Source: Epithemia pelagica (Eukaryota > Bacillariophyta > Bacillariophyceae > Surirellales > Surirellaceae). From it: DNA of 64,000 nucleotides. The stretch spans positions 310,001 through 374,000 of the forward strand of contig OX337231.1 of the NCBI GenBank assembly GCA_946965045.2. The letters are read 5' to 3'. Positions within the stretch are counted from its first letter, which is position 1. Each line of letters begins with the position of its first letter. Under the pieces are notes generated by a model. That model ran no database searches. It saw only the letters and a list, made by a program, of their open reading frames with translations, and was not told where the DNA came from. Below are positions 10,631-19,983 of the stretch, in pieces. The position numbers and the translations under genes are program-made.

Positions 10631-11723
10631 TTATCTCAAGCCCAACCGAGTTCTCATCCTTCTTCTCCAGGAGTTTCTTTTTGATTCTTCATCTATTCTA
10701 GATACGAGTTCTTGCTGGAATTCTTGTTCGTACTTGGGCGAACACCAAAGACTCTCATCGCCACCAACTCCGCCTAGTTCCTTTCGGAATTGCTTCAAAA
10801 CTACATCTGTCCCATTGGCTCCCATGGTTGTTGAGACGTGCTCCTTGGATGACAAGCTCGTCTAGCCTTTCGCTTTTGAGAGAGTCGATTTCCTCATTGA
10901 TCCTTTTTTCGTTCTTTTTCGTTGTTGCAATCTCTACATGGTAGTCAGCGTTCGCCAGGGGTCGTAGTACATATGCACCGTTGCCGAATATTACCTTCAT
11001 CAATTCTCAAGGCTTGCTTTCGCAAACGGAAGAGCTGCGATTGGTCTTTTTTGATCAGCACCCCGTGGCGGTGATAGGCTTCAGAGGATGGTTTAACTAA
11101 AACAAATAATCACACCACAGACTACCAAAGTACGAATCCCATGATGCAAAGTATAACATGAGAAGAAAGATGCCTCATTTTGTGAACGTACACGGGATCT
11201 GAGATGTTTGACGCCCCCATAGTCGATCTTCGATTCTTTTGACTTCCCTTTTCTCTGCCTCCCTCTCCTCCCGCTCAAACCGTTTCTGGTTTCTGTCTAT
11301 CCACCGAGTGGCCATGACTGCTCCACCGACGGTTGCAGCAGACGTTGCAATGGCAGAAACAACTGTTGCGACGTCCGCAAAGCTTCCAATCCGGTTTTTT
11401 AATTCTGCCCCAGCATCCCGTGAAGTGTCCGTCTGCGCAGTTTGGAAACAGTGTGGAACAAATGGCCGAACGTTTTGATTAGGCTCTCGCGAAGCCAACC
11501 AAGCGGCAATTCCATACTCGACTGACGAGGGCGAGGAGTATGAACGGTACAGCCGTGAATCTGCACTGTACGTGGTTGCGGATGGAGGAGGAGGAGAGAC
11601 AATCGATGGTCCTGATAAGACCAGACCACAAGCCAAATCCAAGCACCAAAAACCAAGGAGGAGGACTGCCGTCGCAAGGTACTTTGTCATTGGCATCATC
11701 ATCATCTTTGAACGGGGAGTCAC
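10631..11723 (-). CDS. Hypothetical multi-exon gene, secreted or membrane-anchored start
   Basis: The first exon runs from ATG at 11723 to about 11189. It encodes a signal peptide (MTKYLATAVLLLGFWC...), a Ser/Pro/Tyr-rich stretch, a second hydrophobic helix (FADVATVVSAIATSAATVGG) and a charged Glu/Arg helix. A GTACGT donor follows at about 11188, and a TTTTAG acceptor near 11095 continues in frame with FKPSSEAYHRHG.... Further frames at 10,755-10,980 and 10,631-10,855 (charged, MSSKEHVSTT...) look like later exons, but I could not find one consistent set of junctions. The exon 1 call is fairly safe; the 3' structure is not. Function unknown. Confidence 0.4.
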
Positions 11724-11819
11724 ATGTCAAATGACAACTCGATCTCGAACCTCGAACATGTTTTTTTTCTTTTTTTTTTTGTCGTTTGTGCAAGAAAACG
11801 ACCGTTATACCATGTCGCA

Positions 11820-11959
11820 TGTGCGTCAGCGACAGGACACTCAGGTAGCTACACGTAGTCTAGCTAGATCACACTAGCTATGTCTAGGAGTCTGCCAACA
11901 GCAGCCATGGAGCTCAGAGTTTTTGGAGCAACGCAATCTCTATCAAGTTTGCTGTTGGT
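11820..11959 (+). repeat. DIRS split direct repeat A1
   Basis: 140 bp, repeated as A2 at 21,855-21,994. It contains a 7-bp inverted repeat TAGCTAG-6nt-CTAGCTA at 11,861-11,880 and an ATG at 11,880 that opens the frame of the gag-like ORF. Confidence 0.9.
11861..11880. repeat. Inverted repeat inside A1, candidate recombinase site
   Basis: Perfect 7-bp arms TAGCTAG and CTAGCTA around atcaca. The same palindrome is in A2 (about 21,896-21,915). Paired inverted arms with a short spacer are how tyrosine recombinase sites are built; the role here is inferred. Confidence 0.5.
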
Positions 11960-12011
11960 GTTTTTCTTCCTTTCTTCTTTCTTTCTTGTCTTTGCCTTTG
12001 CTTCCTTTGTC

Positions 12012-15000
12012 ATGTCGTTATCTTTCGCTATTAATCCTACCCTTCGCGGATTAATCTCTCCCGATACGACCCAGTCGTTCCTTTCGTTTTCCCCCTCTGG
12101 TTTGTTCAAGCCTGTGGCATCCACCACAACCTATCCAAATCAGTTCTCCGGCATGTCTCCTCTTCACCCTACCGATCTCCAAAACTCTAAAGACTTTATT
12201 TCCTTGTCCCCTGAAGAAAAATCCAAGGAAATCCAGAAGGAATTTTTGGCCAATCTTCTTTCCTTGAATTTTGGGCCAAATAATTCCTCTCCCGACGCTA
12301 CCGTAGTTACTTCCCCTGCCAAGTATGCCCTGGCTGCAGACTCACCTACTATTGCCGGCTTCCTAGCCGTTGTCCAGCTTGACTCGGCTCCCACCACCGA
12401 TCCCAGCAAGCTTTCCTCCAAAATCCCACCCCCATCCGGCCCTTACCTGGTTGTCCTCGGGCCCACGGCGTTTGCCTTCAACGGAAAAGGCTTGCAAGCA
12501 CATGTATTTTCCGATACCCCCCAGAAAATCAGCTCCTTGCAGTTTTGTTTTCCTACAACGTTAATTGCCCCCGCGTTCGCTTTCCAATCGGGCATCCGTC
12601 CCCAATCCATTTCACAACTTAACCCTTACTCATGGATTACTTCCCACCCCAGTTCCATACTGGCCTCCCTCCGTGCTCACCGAGCCCTATTTTCCACTGT
12701 TATCCTTGAACAGTCTACGTCACGCCTCCACTCGCCTGACGACCCGTGGCATTCTCTTTGGATCCCCTCCCAAGACTCCCCCCCCCCACATGCCCATCAA
12801 ATTTTCTCGCGCCTCCATCGCGTCGACGAACCCATTCTCACAATTCCCGTTGAGAACACTTCTCCTATCGAGGGCTCCTGGATTGCTCTTTCCGCCCTTC
12901 CCCTTCCTCGTCATCATCATCTTCCTATTGGTCTCCTTTTCGATCCTGCCTCCATTCCTGACTCCGCCAGTTTAATTAACGCTATTCTTGGTTGGAATCA
13001 AACCTACAACCCGATGCCAGCCACTCGTTCTTCCCATCTCAAAGACTTGGCAACAACTCTCTCTTGGCTTGACGTCCCTTTTGTCAACGATTGGCTCCTC
13101 ACCGTGAGTCAACGCGCCGACGACTTTGCTACTGTTTGGCACACTTCCAAGCAGATAGCATCCGACCTCACCACCCTCAAGAACGTCCCCATCTCTACCA
13201 ACCTTCCCCGTTCTTATCCGGCTCGTATCCACCCTTATGAAGCCCTGTTTGTGCATCCTTTCTTCTCCCTTACAACCAAGCTTTTCTCAGATGCACTCCT
13301 CCAAAACACTCCGTCCCATACCATGCGAACCAAATTCTTCACTTTCTTTCGGGAGAAAGCAAACATGCTATCCTCCCAAGACGTCGACCTGTTCCTCCCT
13401 CAAAACATCCCTCACGTGGACAACACCCACACATACGTTCCTTTCCTCTTTCGCCCTCAAACACAGTCGTGGTCCACCTCCTACGGTTTCAAATCCTTTT
13501 CTTCCTTTGATGTCCAAAAATACCTTCCGGATTTTTTGAATCACCTCCCAAACGATCATATCGCTCAACGCGCCATATCCACCCCACACGAGCGGTCACC
13601 ATCTTCGTCCCTCAACCCACCCCAACCCAACACGGTTACCCGTTTGAATGTCGATTCCCCGGACAAACCCTCGCAAAAAAACCCTCCTTCCTCTCCCCAG
13701 ACACCGGAAGTTCGACCATTCCCTCTGGAACCTCCCGCAGAAAGCCTCTCTCGTCGTCCTACAGCCTTTCACCCTCCAACGGCTCGCATTCCCTCACCAG
13801 CAGCCCTGGACCCCTCGCCACGGTTTCCTGCCCCAGTCCCTGTCTCTCGTGCTCCTCTGCAACCCCAGCAGATGGAACCACAACAGCGTGCTCCTCCACC
13901 CCCTCAGCAGCTGGAACCACCGCAGCCGCCACCTCAACCCCATCAGAATCGTCTCCTCGTCGGTCCGGACCCACCGCCGTTTCCCACCCAAACCTCCATT
14001 CAGCACCTTCCGCCTCGTCCTCCCTCGCGACAGGAGCATTTCCTCCCCCCCCTTCCTCCCCCCCGCCTCCAGCGGTCTCCTTTCACCTCTACAGCCAATG
14101 CCTACTCCAACGCCTCTCCTCATGCACCCCACAACCCACCACGTCGACCCACTCATTATCACCCAGCCTCTCCAGCCATGGAGTCCTACCACTCCCAATC
14201 CTTCAACCCCTTGGCGCACCAACGTCAGGCCTGGGACGCACCCCTGGTTTCCACCACTACCTCACCCTGGTATCTCCCGGTTGACAACCCAACTTGGTTT
14301 ACGAGCACACGGCTCAAATATGTGCATTCCACCTTGGCTTCCTCCGCGTATCTTCCCCTCATCCGACGCACCATGGAAGAGCGCGGTCAATTTACTTTTG
14401 ACCGCTTTATTTTCCAGGACACAGACCAACTCCCACCTCATGTAGTCCAATGGGCCTTCCTGGGCATCGTTGCTCTACCTACTGATCTACGTTTGGTTGA
14501 CCCCAACTTGCCCACAACCACGAGACGTCCCTCCTATTCCCACGAGCTTCTCCATACCCCCAGCCATCTCAACAACGATTGGCTGCGCCAAGTTCTGCCC
14601 TACGCAGGCGCTGATCATCGCAGCTCTGCCGCCGAGGTAGCGGCCATTGACCTCCTCGCCGCCGCCATTGAAGCTTCCAAATACCCGGTGGCTCCGTTCC
14701 GCGTCGATTTTTCTCAGTCTTTCCTTCACGCAGAAGCCCCGCGTAAAGCACTGAGAACATTCCGAATCAACGCAGGTCAGACTCTTCATCTCGACGACCC
14801 TAAGTCCTTATATCTATCCCTTACTCCTTGGCACTTCCTATGGTCCATCCCCTTGTCCCCAGAGGGTCGCCTCCCGCAACAAGGTCTCTCCTGCACCCAG
14901 TTTAAGCTGTTCTTCCATCATATTGTGTTTTTCTTAAACACAGTACTCACCAACGACGACTCCTTCCCCCAATTCCCTCCAGGTTTTAGCCCCTTTCTTC

Positions 15001-15983
15001 TCCGCGGTCCCCTTGCCGGTCAATTGCTTTGGGCAGCTCATCAGTTTGATCAAGCTCAAACTCGAGATGCATGGTCGACATTGGCTTCCTCGCAACCCAG
15101 TCACACGCTACAATTGTCTCAAGCCCTTCTCCATCACACCTGTGACCTGTTTCAACAATTCCTCCGCTGGGGCGCCCAGAATCGTACCAAAATAGCTTGC
15201 CCTGCCACCGCAGACCCTGAAGGCTTTGTTCCCCAGTGCACTCTCATCTACGATGTGAGCCCGCACTCAACCGACTCAAATCTCACCTACTGTTTGGATT
15301 GGAGATCCACCTTTACCCTATTATTTACGGCTCCTACAATACTCTCCCACCAACACACCAACTCCATGTCACCCTTGTTTTGCCGCTCCACCCCCAACTA
15401 TCTCCTACCATCTCGTCCTGATCACCGGGGTGACTCTCGTTCTCCTCTAGAACGCTACGATCGTGCCCAACGGCGTCGCTCTCCCTCGGACCGTCCTCCT
15501 GACCGTGCTGCCGACCAACCACCGCCCAAGCGTGCTCGTTCTGACTCCGCTCAACCCCAGCGTCGCCCTGGCCAAAAAGCTCTCGTCCCGCTTGTCACCC
15601 TCACCGCGGCAGGGAAGGAACGTTATACCCACTCAGGTAAGCTCCTTGCCGACCTCGCGTCTTCCCTCACCATTCCCCGTTTCGACCAAAAGCAATATTG
15701 CTTTATGTACATCGACAAGAACTCTGTTGTCGGGTGCACCGGTCCCCATCGTTCACGCACAAACTCGGAAGGCCAACCGTTGCAATGCAATCGACACCAC
15801 GTCTGCCTTTCTCCCCAGGCTATCTCCAACTGGCCCCAATCCTCCCTTAAACCGCTCTGGGAGTTCTGTCACCATGATCGCGTTCGACACCTTCTCCAAC
15901 CTACACCGGAATTTGCAGCCCACATGGCTTCAGACCGTCCGAACCGTCCAAACGCCCCTCAACAACCCCCGCCCTCGTCGTGA
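12012..15983 (+). CDS. DIRS gag-like protein (ORF1)
   Basis: Large structural-protein candidate, 1323 residues from ATG 12012. The frame is open from ATG 11880, but the extra 44 residues are encoded by repeat A1 and a very hydrophobic stretch, unlikely in a Gag; the later ATG is preferred. The N-terminal half is folded-looking; about residues 520-750 are extremely Pro/Ser/Gln-rich. The C-terminal 120 residues hold a Cys/His cluster (C-x10-C, then C-x2-H-H-x-C, near residues 1229-1265) that could bind zinc and nucleic acid. Base use is strongly pyrimidine-rich on this strand. It stops at TGA 15981-15983, with ORF2 in the same frame immediately beyond. Assignment as Gag rests on position and the Cys/His cluster. 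Confidence 0.65.
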   Translation: MSLSFAINPTLRGLISPDTTQSFLSFSPSGLFKPVASTTTYPNQFSGMSPLHPTDLQNSKDFISLSPEEKSKEIQKEFLANLLSLNFGPNNSSPDATVVTSPAKYALAADSPTIAGFLAVVQLDSAPTTDPSKLSSKIPPPSGPYLVVLGPTAFAFNGKGLQAHVFSDTPQKISSLQFCFPTTLIAPAFAFQSGIRPQSISQLNPYSWITSHPSSILASLRAHRALFSTVILEQSTSRLHSPDDPWHSLWIPSQDSPPPHAHQIFSRLHRVDEPILTIPVENTSPIEGSWIALSALPLPRHHHLPIGLLFDPASIPDSASLINAILGWNQTYNPMPATRSSHLKDLATTLSWLDVPFVNDWLLTVSQRADDFATVWHTSKQIASDLTTLKNVPISTNLPRSYPARIHPYEALFVHPFFSLTTKLFSDALLQNTPSHTMRTKFFTFFREKANMLSSQDVDLFLPQNIPHVDNTHTYVPFLFRPQTQSWSTSYGFKSFSSFDVQKYLPDFLNHLPNDHIAQRAISTPHERSPSSSLNPPQPNTVTRLNVDSPDKPSQKNPPSSPQTPEVRPFPLEPPAESLSRRPTAFHPPTARIPSPAALDPSPRFPAPVPVSRAPLQPQQMEPQQRAPPPPQQLEPPQPPPQPHQNRLLVGPDPPPFPTQTSIQHLPPRPPSRQEHFLPPLPPPRLQRSPFTSTANAYSNASPHAPHNPPRRPTHYHPASPAMESYHSQSFNPLAHQRQAWDAPLVSTTTSPWYLPVDNPTWFTSTRLKYVHSTLASSAYLPLIRRTMEERGQFTFDRFIFQDTDQLPPHVVQWAFLGIVALPTDLRLVDPNLPTTTRRPSYSHELLHTPSHLNNDWLRQVLPYAGADHRSSAAEVAAIDLLAAAIEASKYPVAPFRVDFSQSFLHAEAPRKALRTFRINAGQTLHLDDPKSLYLSLTPWHFLWSIPLSPEGRLPQQGLSCTQFKLFFHHIVFFLNTVLTNDDSFPQFPPGFSPFLLRGPLAGQLLWAAHQFDQAQTRDAWSTLASSQPSHTLQLSQALLHHTCDLFQQFLRWGAQNRTKIACPATADPEGFVPQCTLIYDVSPHSTDSNLTYCLDWRSTFTLLFTAPTILSHQHTNSMSPLFCRSTPNYLLPSRPDHRGDSRSPLERYDRAQRRRSPSDRPPDRAADQPPPKRARSDSAQPQRRPGQKALVPLVTLTAAGKERYTHSGKLLADLASSLTIPRFDQKQYCFMYIDKNSVVGCTGPHRSRTNSEGQPLQCNRHHVCLSPQAISNWPQSSLKPLWEFCHHDRVRHLLQPTPEFAAHMASDRPNRPNAPQQPPPSS

Positions 15984-15986
15984 CTA
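15981..15986 (+). other. Candidate UGA-CUA stop readthrough signal between gag and pol
   Basis: The ORF1 stop reads TGA followed directly by CTA. The frame then continues open through 19 codons to the first Met of the RT ORF (16041) and on to 18893. TGA is the only stop separating the two. UGA followed by CUA is a known strong readthrough context in viruses and some cellular genes. Use as a gag-pol switch is inferred. Confidence 0.6.
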
Positions 15987-16040
15987 CCGGCACATCATCG
16001 CCCAGGTTCGACTTGCGCCCGTTCGCCGTGGTCTGATGCA

Positions 16041-18893
16041 ATGCCTCCCACTTCACCAGAGAAATTTTATCCCACCTCTACGGCAGATCTTCTCCTCTCC
16101 CTTCCCGCTCCCACTACTGAGGCTGTCCCTACTGTCCCCAAACTACCAGTATTTCCTTCTCACCCACGTGCTGCCCCCTCTCGGGTCTCCTATGAGTTGC
16201 CAACGTTGCACACGGTGTTAACCACCGTCAACCCCTTTTTGACCGACGCCGATCGCTCCCAACTCCTCCTTGCCTCTTCCTCCTTGGTGCCCAACTGGGG
16301 AATTCTTCCCCTGTTCCCTCTCTGGTCGTTCACACACCATCGCAAACGAATTGGTTTCGGTCCGGACCGTCTCAACGTCGGCACATCCCATGCTGCTCCT
16401 GACGGCACTCCACTTGCGGCAACCGCACCCCATGTTGTTTCCCCTGAATTGCTCGGCCACTACGCATGGGATTTTTTGTCCCCACAGGACCAACAAAACC
16501 TAGTCGCCTCCTCGCCAAGCTTCCACTTCTATCATCGTCTCCGCGTTGCTGCTGCTCATGGCACCTCTCTCGCTGTCTGTCGCATACCCCCCTGCGAAGA
16601 CAAATCCCAACCCCTTCCATTCCGTAAGGCTTTTCTGCTTGCCGTTGCCCTTTGTCGTGCAAACTTTGTCTATGCGGACATGTACCGCTGGCTTGGCGGA
16701 ATCTACAATAATCATCACAGACGCCTGGCAGACACCTTCGACATCATTGACCGCGTCAAAGCTTTTGAGCCCCCACCGGACTATCCACGGTTGGACTATG
16801 CCCGCACTTGGCAACTTTTTCACCTGGGCGCCCCTCTCGCAGGCCACTATTCCTGTAGTCGCGTTGCCGTTTCTCAACGCAACCTCCTTGACAACTACCC
16901 CGGGGTCCAAGAAAACTTAGAGGAAATCACCAAAAAGTTCAAGAAAGAGGAACAGCTACAGTATCATCTTTTCCTTCCCCGAATTATCTGGCGGTTCCTC
17001 CCCGGTCTTTTCCTTTCACTCATTAACTGGGTAGCGCCCAAACCCCACCGCATCGGCGACACCGGCCGCTTGTGCATCGATCCAAGCTCCAAAATCACAG
17101 ACACTGATGACGGCAACACCAATGCCCAAATTCCAGATGCTGGACATGACGATGACTGTAACCCCGCGGTGGCTTACGGCACGGCTTTCCTACGCTTTTT
17201 GCGGTACATCTACAATCTGCGTATTGACCATCCCTCGGAAGACATACTGCTCAGCGCCGATGATATCAGTGCCGCCTTCCGTCGGGTCACATACAACCCC
17301 AACGCTGCCTTAGCATTTGCAAGCGTCCTCGGCTGGTTCCTAATCATACCCATTGGAATGATTTTTGGCGCCAAAAACAGTCCTTCCTACTACATGCTAC
17401 CGGGGGAGCTACGAGCCCATCTCTCTCGTTACCTTGCCGAGCTCACTTCCGCTCGTACTCTCTTGGCGGACACCATTGCTATCCCACCCCCTCCGTCCCC
17501 CCGCACCCTCAGAACCTTAACGACCGCCACTCCCGACGCTCTCAATCAAGGCACCTCCCACTTGTTAGCATCCCAACCGTCCTCCTTTCCTCGTCCGGTG
17601 TATGCTCCGTTCGTTGACGACACCGGTGGAGCGGCCATCCGCTCGGAGATCCACCGGTTAGTCAATAGCAGTATTCTCGCCGCATACGTCACCTTCGGCT
17701 TCCCCGACGAAGACCCCCATCGACCCGACCCTATTAATCCGATAAAATTTGTGCGTGACATCAGTCACAGCCTGAAATTCCTGGGGTATATCATCAACAC
17801 TCGAACTATGACAATTTCTTGGCCGTCCCATAAACAGACACAACTACAGGTCTATCTTCAACGCGCCCTCGATCTTCCCACCACGCCCTCCGACGGGCGT
17901 CGGCTTTCACCGCAAATGGCGGCCACGATTCTGGGCCTCGTCCGTCACAGCGCCCCAGTCTCACTCTTGGGCATCTACTACACGTTATCCCTACAGTATG
18001 CACTCAACGACCGCCTCCGTGCCACCGCAGCAGCAGGCAAATCCACCCGTGCCGCCTCCTTTTGGCACAAAACCCGGTTCACCCTCAACCGAGAAACCGT
18101 TATGGACCTCCGAACGCTCTTGGCCACCCTCCATTCTTCTCGGACCCACATTTGGACCCGTCCCATCGCTTTATGCATCCCGCGGGTTTCGCAATTTGAA
18201 ATTTTGGGCGACGCCTCCATTGAAGGGCTGGGAGGCTGGTTATCCACCCACTACCCCTTCATGTGGAGACTGACCAAACCCGACTTACTTCGCCTGGGCT
18301 TCATCCTGCCAAAAGATATGCAGTCCACCAAATTATCCGATCCAACTCAAGACACGCCCGATGCCCTGTGGCACATCAACTTGCTTGAATTCGTCGTCCT
18401 TCTCATAAACTTCTGGTTCCTGCAGCGAGTGGCCTCTCACGCCACACCGCAACCCCAGACCCTTGTCATCTCCATGCGCACCGACAACACGTCGGCGCTC
18501 TCGTGGCTCTCCCATGCCGCCCGTGCCAAGCGGCCCGCAATTCGTCGTCTTGCTCGTCTTTTTCAAGCCATGCTCACATCTGCCCCTATTCCCGTTCAAT
18601 TACAGGCCTCGCATATTGCGGGCGAGCTCAATCACAATGCCGACCTGTTGTCCCGCCCGTCCCTTGCGCCCACTTGGGCCTCCGTTATCGAGCAGTCCAA
18701 GCCAGTGCTGGACCCATCCACCGCCTACCGCGTGCCCTCCAGGTTGCTATCAGTGATATTAACAAGCTTCAAATTCAACAGGACCGAGGACGAACTAGGA
18801 ACAAGAATGATCGAACTTTGGACTCTCGAGGCGCTCACTTTTCCCGATGGTCCGCTCGCAATCACCTCACCCCTGAACTTTTATCTCGCCTGA
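16041..18893 (+). CDS. DIRS reverse transcriptase-RNase H (ORF2)
   Basis: Copies the element RNA into DNA and degrades the template. 950 residues from ATG 16041; the frame extends back to the ORF1 stop. RT blocks: INWVAPKPHRIG, motif A with LLSADDISAAFRRV (about 400), the middle block IIPIGMIFGAKNSPS, catalytic FVDD near residue 522 (FVDD rather than YxDD), and FLGYIINT. RNase H: GDAS near 723, LLEFVV near 782, RTDNTSALSW near 811 and HNAD near 864 supply the D-E-D-D set. No methyltransferase follows. The last ~130 codons overlap ORF3, which lies in the -1 frame. The long N-terminal 300 residues have no motif I recognise. Confidence 0.9.
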   Translation: MPPTSPEKFYPTSTADLLLSLPAPTTEAVPTVPKLPVFPSHPRAAPSRVSYELPTLHTVLTTVNPFLTDADRSQLLLASSSLVPNWGILPLFPLWSFTHHRKRIGFGPDRLNVGTSHAAPDGTPLAATAPHVVSPELLGHYAWDFLSPQDQQNLVASSPSFHFYHRLRVAAAHGTSLAVCRIPPCEDKSQPLPFRKAFLLAVALCRANFVYADMYRWLGGIYNNHHRRLADTFDIIDRVKAFEPPPDYPRLDYARTWQLFHLGAPLAGHYSCSRVAVSQRNLLDNYPGVQENLEEITKKFKKEEQLQYHLFLPRIIWRFLPGLFLSLINWVAPKPHRIGDTGRLCIDPSSKITDTDDGNTNAQIPDAGHDDDCNPAVAYGTAFLRFLRYIYNLRIDHPSEDILLSADDISAAFRRVTYNPNAALAFASVLGWFLIIPIGMIFGAKNSPSYYMLPGELRAHLSRYLAELTSARTLLADTIAIPPPPSPRTLRTLTTATPDALNQGTSHLLASQPSSFPRPVYAPFVDDTGGAAIRSEIHRLVNSSILAAYVTFGFPDEDPHRPDPINPIKFVRDISHSLKFLGYIINTRTMTISWPSHKQTQLQVYLQRALDLPTTPSDGRRLSPQMAATILGLVRHSAPVSLLGIYYTLSLQYALNDRLRATAAAGKSTRAASFWHKTRFTLNRETVMDLRTLLATLHSSRTHIWTRPIALCIPRVSQFEILGDASIEGLGGWLSTHYPFMWRLTKPDLLRLGFILPKDMQSTKLSDPTQDTPDALWHINLLEFVVLLINFWFLQRVASHATPQPQTLVISMRTDNTSALSWLSHAARAKRPAIRRLARLFQAMLTSAPIPVQLQASHIAGELNHNADLLSRPSLAPTWASVIEQSKPVLDPSTAYRVPSRLLSVILTSFKFNRTEDELGTRMIELWTLEALTFPDGPLAITSPLNFYLA

Positions 18894-19915
18894 CCGATAA
18901 CGAATGCATACACATCCTCCACCTTTACCTACATCACGTCACAAACGGCGAGAACTACTACAGGAGGTCCGACCTAGCGGCAGATACCATTCAATCTTAC
19001 GTAACTGCTGCCCATTCCGCACTTCAGGTTGCCCTCAACCGCCCTGTTAACATCTCCAACCCAACCAACTCAACCCTGCTACACCCACTGCTATCCGACC
19101 CATTACAATTTCATCGTCGCTGGCAACGTCCGCGCGATCGTAAGGAACCCATCACCGATGCCATCCTTAGCGTGCTCTATTACCGTGCAGTCGGGGCCCC
19201 TCCTTCGTCACTTGACGCAACTCTCTTCGACTGGGTCCGGCTTGGCCTCTTCACCGGCTCCCGTGCCAGTGAATTTGCCCAAACCTCTGGCTCAAAGTTT
19301 GTCTTTGCGGCCGTTCCCAATTGTCCCAATGATCCATCCTGGAACGATCAACCTATTGCCTTTGTCTCCAGTGACTTCGTCTTCTTGACTCAAGCAAACG
19401 ACATGCTTCCACTTGCTTCCCTCCCCAAACACGAACACACCGTCTCGGCAGTCCAGATCCGCTTTCGGCATGACAAAAGCGCTCATAATTTCACGAAACG
19501 CATCTTCCGTCGTTCCGGCCACTCATATCTCTGTCCCGTGCTCGCATCCTGTTCAATTGCCCGCCGCTCCCTCTCCCTCCAAGTCGGAGCCCACCTGCCC
19601 CTCGCCTCCTATCAGGTCAAACCGGGGAAAATAGCCTACCTTCGGTCGGCCGATATCATCAAAGCCCTCCGTCAAGCTTGCCTGGAGGCGTACCCAAACC
19701 CTCATAATTACCACCGGCGTCACGCCCACTTGCTTGTCGCCCATTCTACACGCGTCACAGCCGCTGTAGCGTTGTGGAACGTTCAAGTTCCCCTTCCCCA
19801 AATTGCCTTCCGACTCCGGTGGCAAGAAGACTCGATCAAACACTACCTCCGTGATTGCTCGAAAGCAATTGGTCCTCATAGTCAAGCGGCCATTGCGGGC
19901 GTCCTAAATATTTAA
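18503..19915 (+). CDS. DIRS tyrosine recombinase (ORF3)
   Basis: Integrates the circular element DNA by strand exchange. Catalytic residues are visible in order: Arg in GLFTGSRASEF (codon at 19262), H-x-x-R in HSTRVTAA (19742-19753) and Tyr in SIKHYLRD (codon at 19844). The recombinase-like sequence begins around LTPELLSRLTDNE (about 18,870). The frame is open from 18503, but its first codon there is GTG, and no ATG occurs before the catalytic Arg; the first Met is the one in ANDML near 19,400. Expression must therefore come from a -1 shift out of ORF2, from splicing or from a non-ATG start. No canonical slippery heptamer was found in the overlap. The stop at 19915 is followed by the antisense ORFs. 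Confidence 0.85.
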   Translation: MALPCRPCQAARNSSSCSSFSSHAHICPYSRSITGLAYCGRAQSQCRPVVPPVPCAHLGLRYRAVQASAGPIHRLPRALQVAISDINKLQIQQDRGRTRNKNDRTLDSRGAHFSRWSARNHLTPELLSRLTDNECIHILHLYLHHVTNGENYYRRSDLAADTIQSYVTAAHSALQVALNRPVNISNPTNSTLLHPLLSDPLQFHRRWQRPRDRKEPITDAILSVLYYRAVGAPPSSLDATLFDWVRLGLFTGSRASEFAQTSGSKFVFAAVPNCPNDPSWNDQPIAFVSSDFVFLTQANDMLPLASLPKHEHTVSAVQIRFRHDKSAHNFTKRIFRRSGHSYLCPVLASCSIARRSLSLQVGAHLPLASYQVKPGKIAYLRSADIIKALRQACLEAYPNPHNYHRRHAHLLVAHSTRVTAAVALWNVQVPLPQIAFRLRWQEDSIKHYLRDCSKAIGPHSQAAIAGVLNI

Positions 19916-19983
19916 CTACCACTATTCACATCAAATGTATCTCACTATTCTATTATGGTATCACTATTTCGTCCGCTCCAACC

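Noticed and set aside
11880-12011. Upstream start of the gag-like ORF giving a signal-peptide-like N-terminus
   Set aside because: The extra residues come from terminal repeat A1 and a hydrophobic run; a secretory leader on a Gag is unlikely, so ATG 12012 is preferred.
13648-14445. 265-codon frame within the gag-like ORF
   Set aside because: Alternative frame of a proline-rich, compositionally biased stretch; no ATG context or motif.
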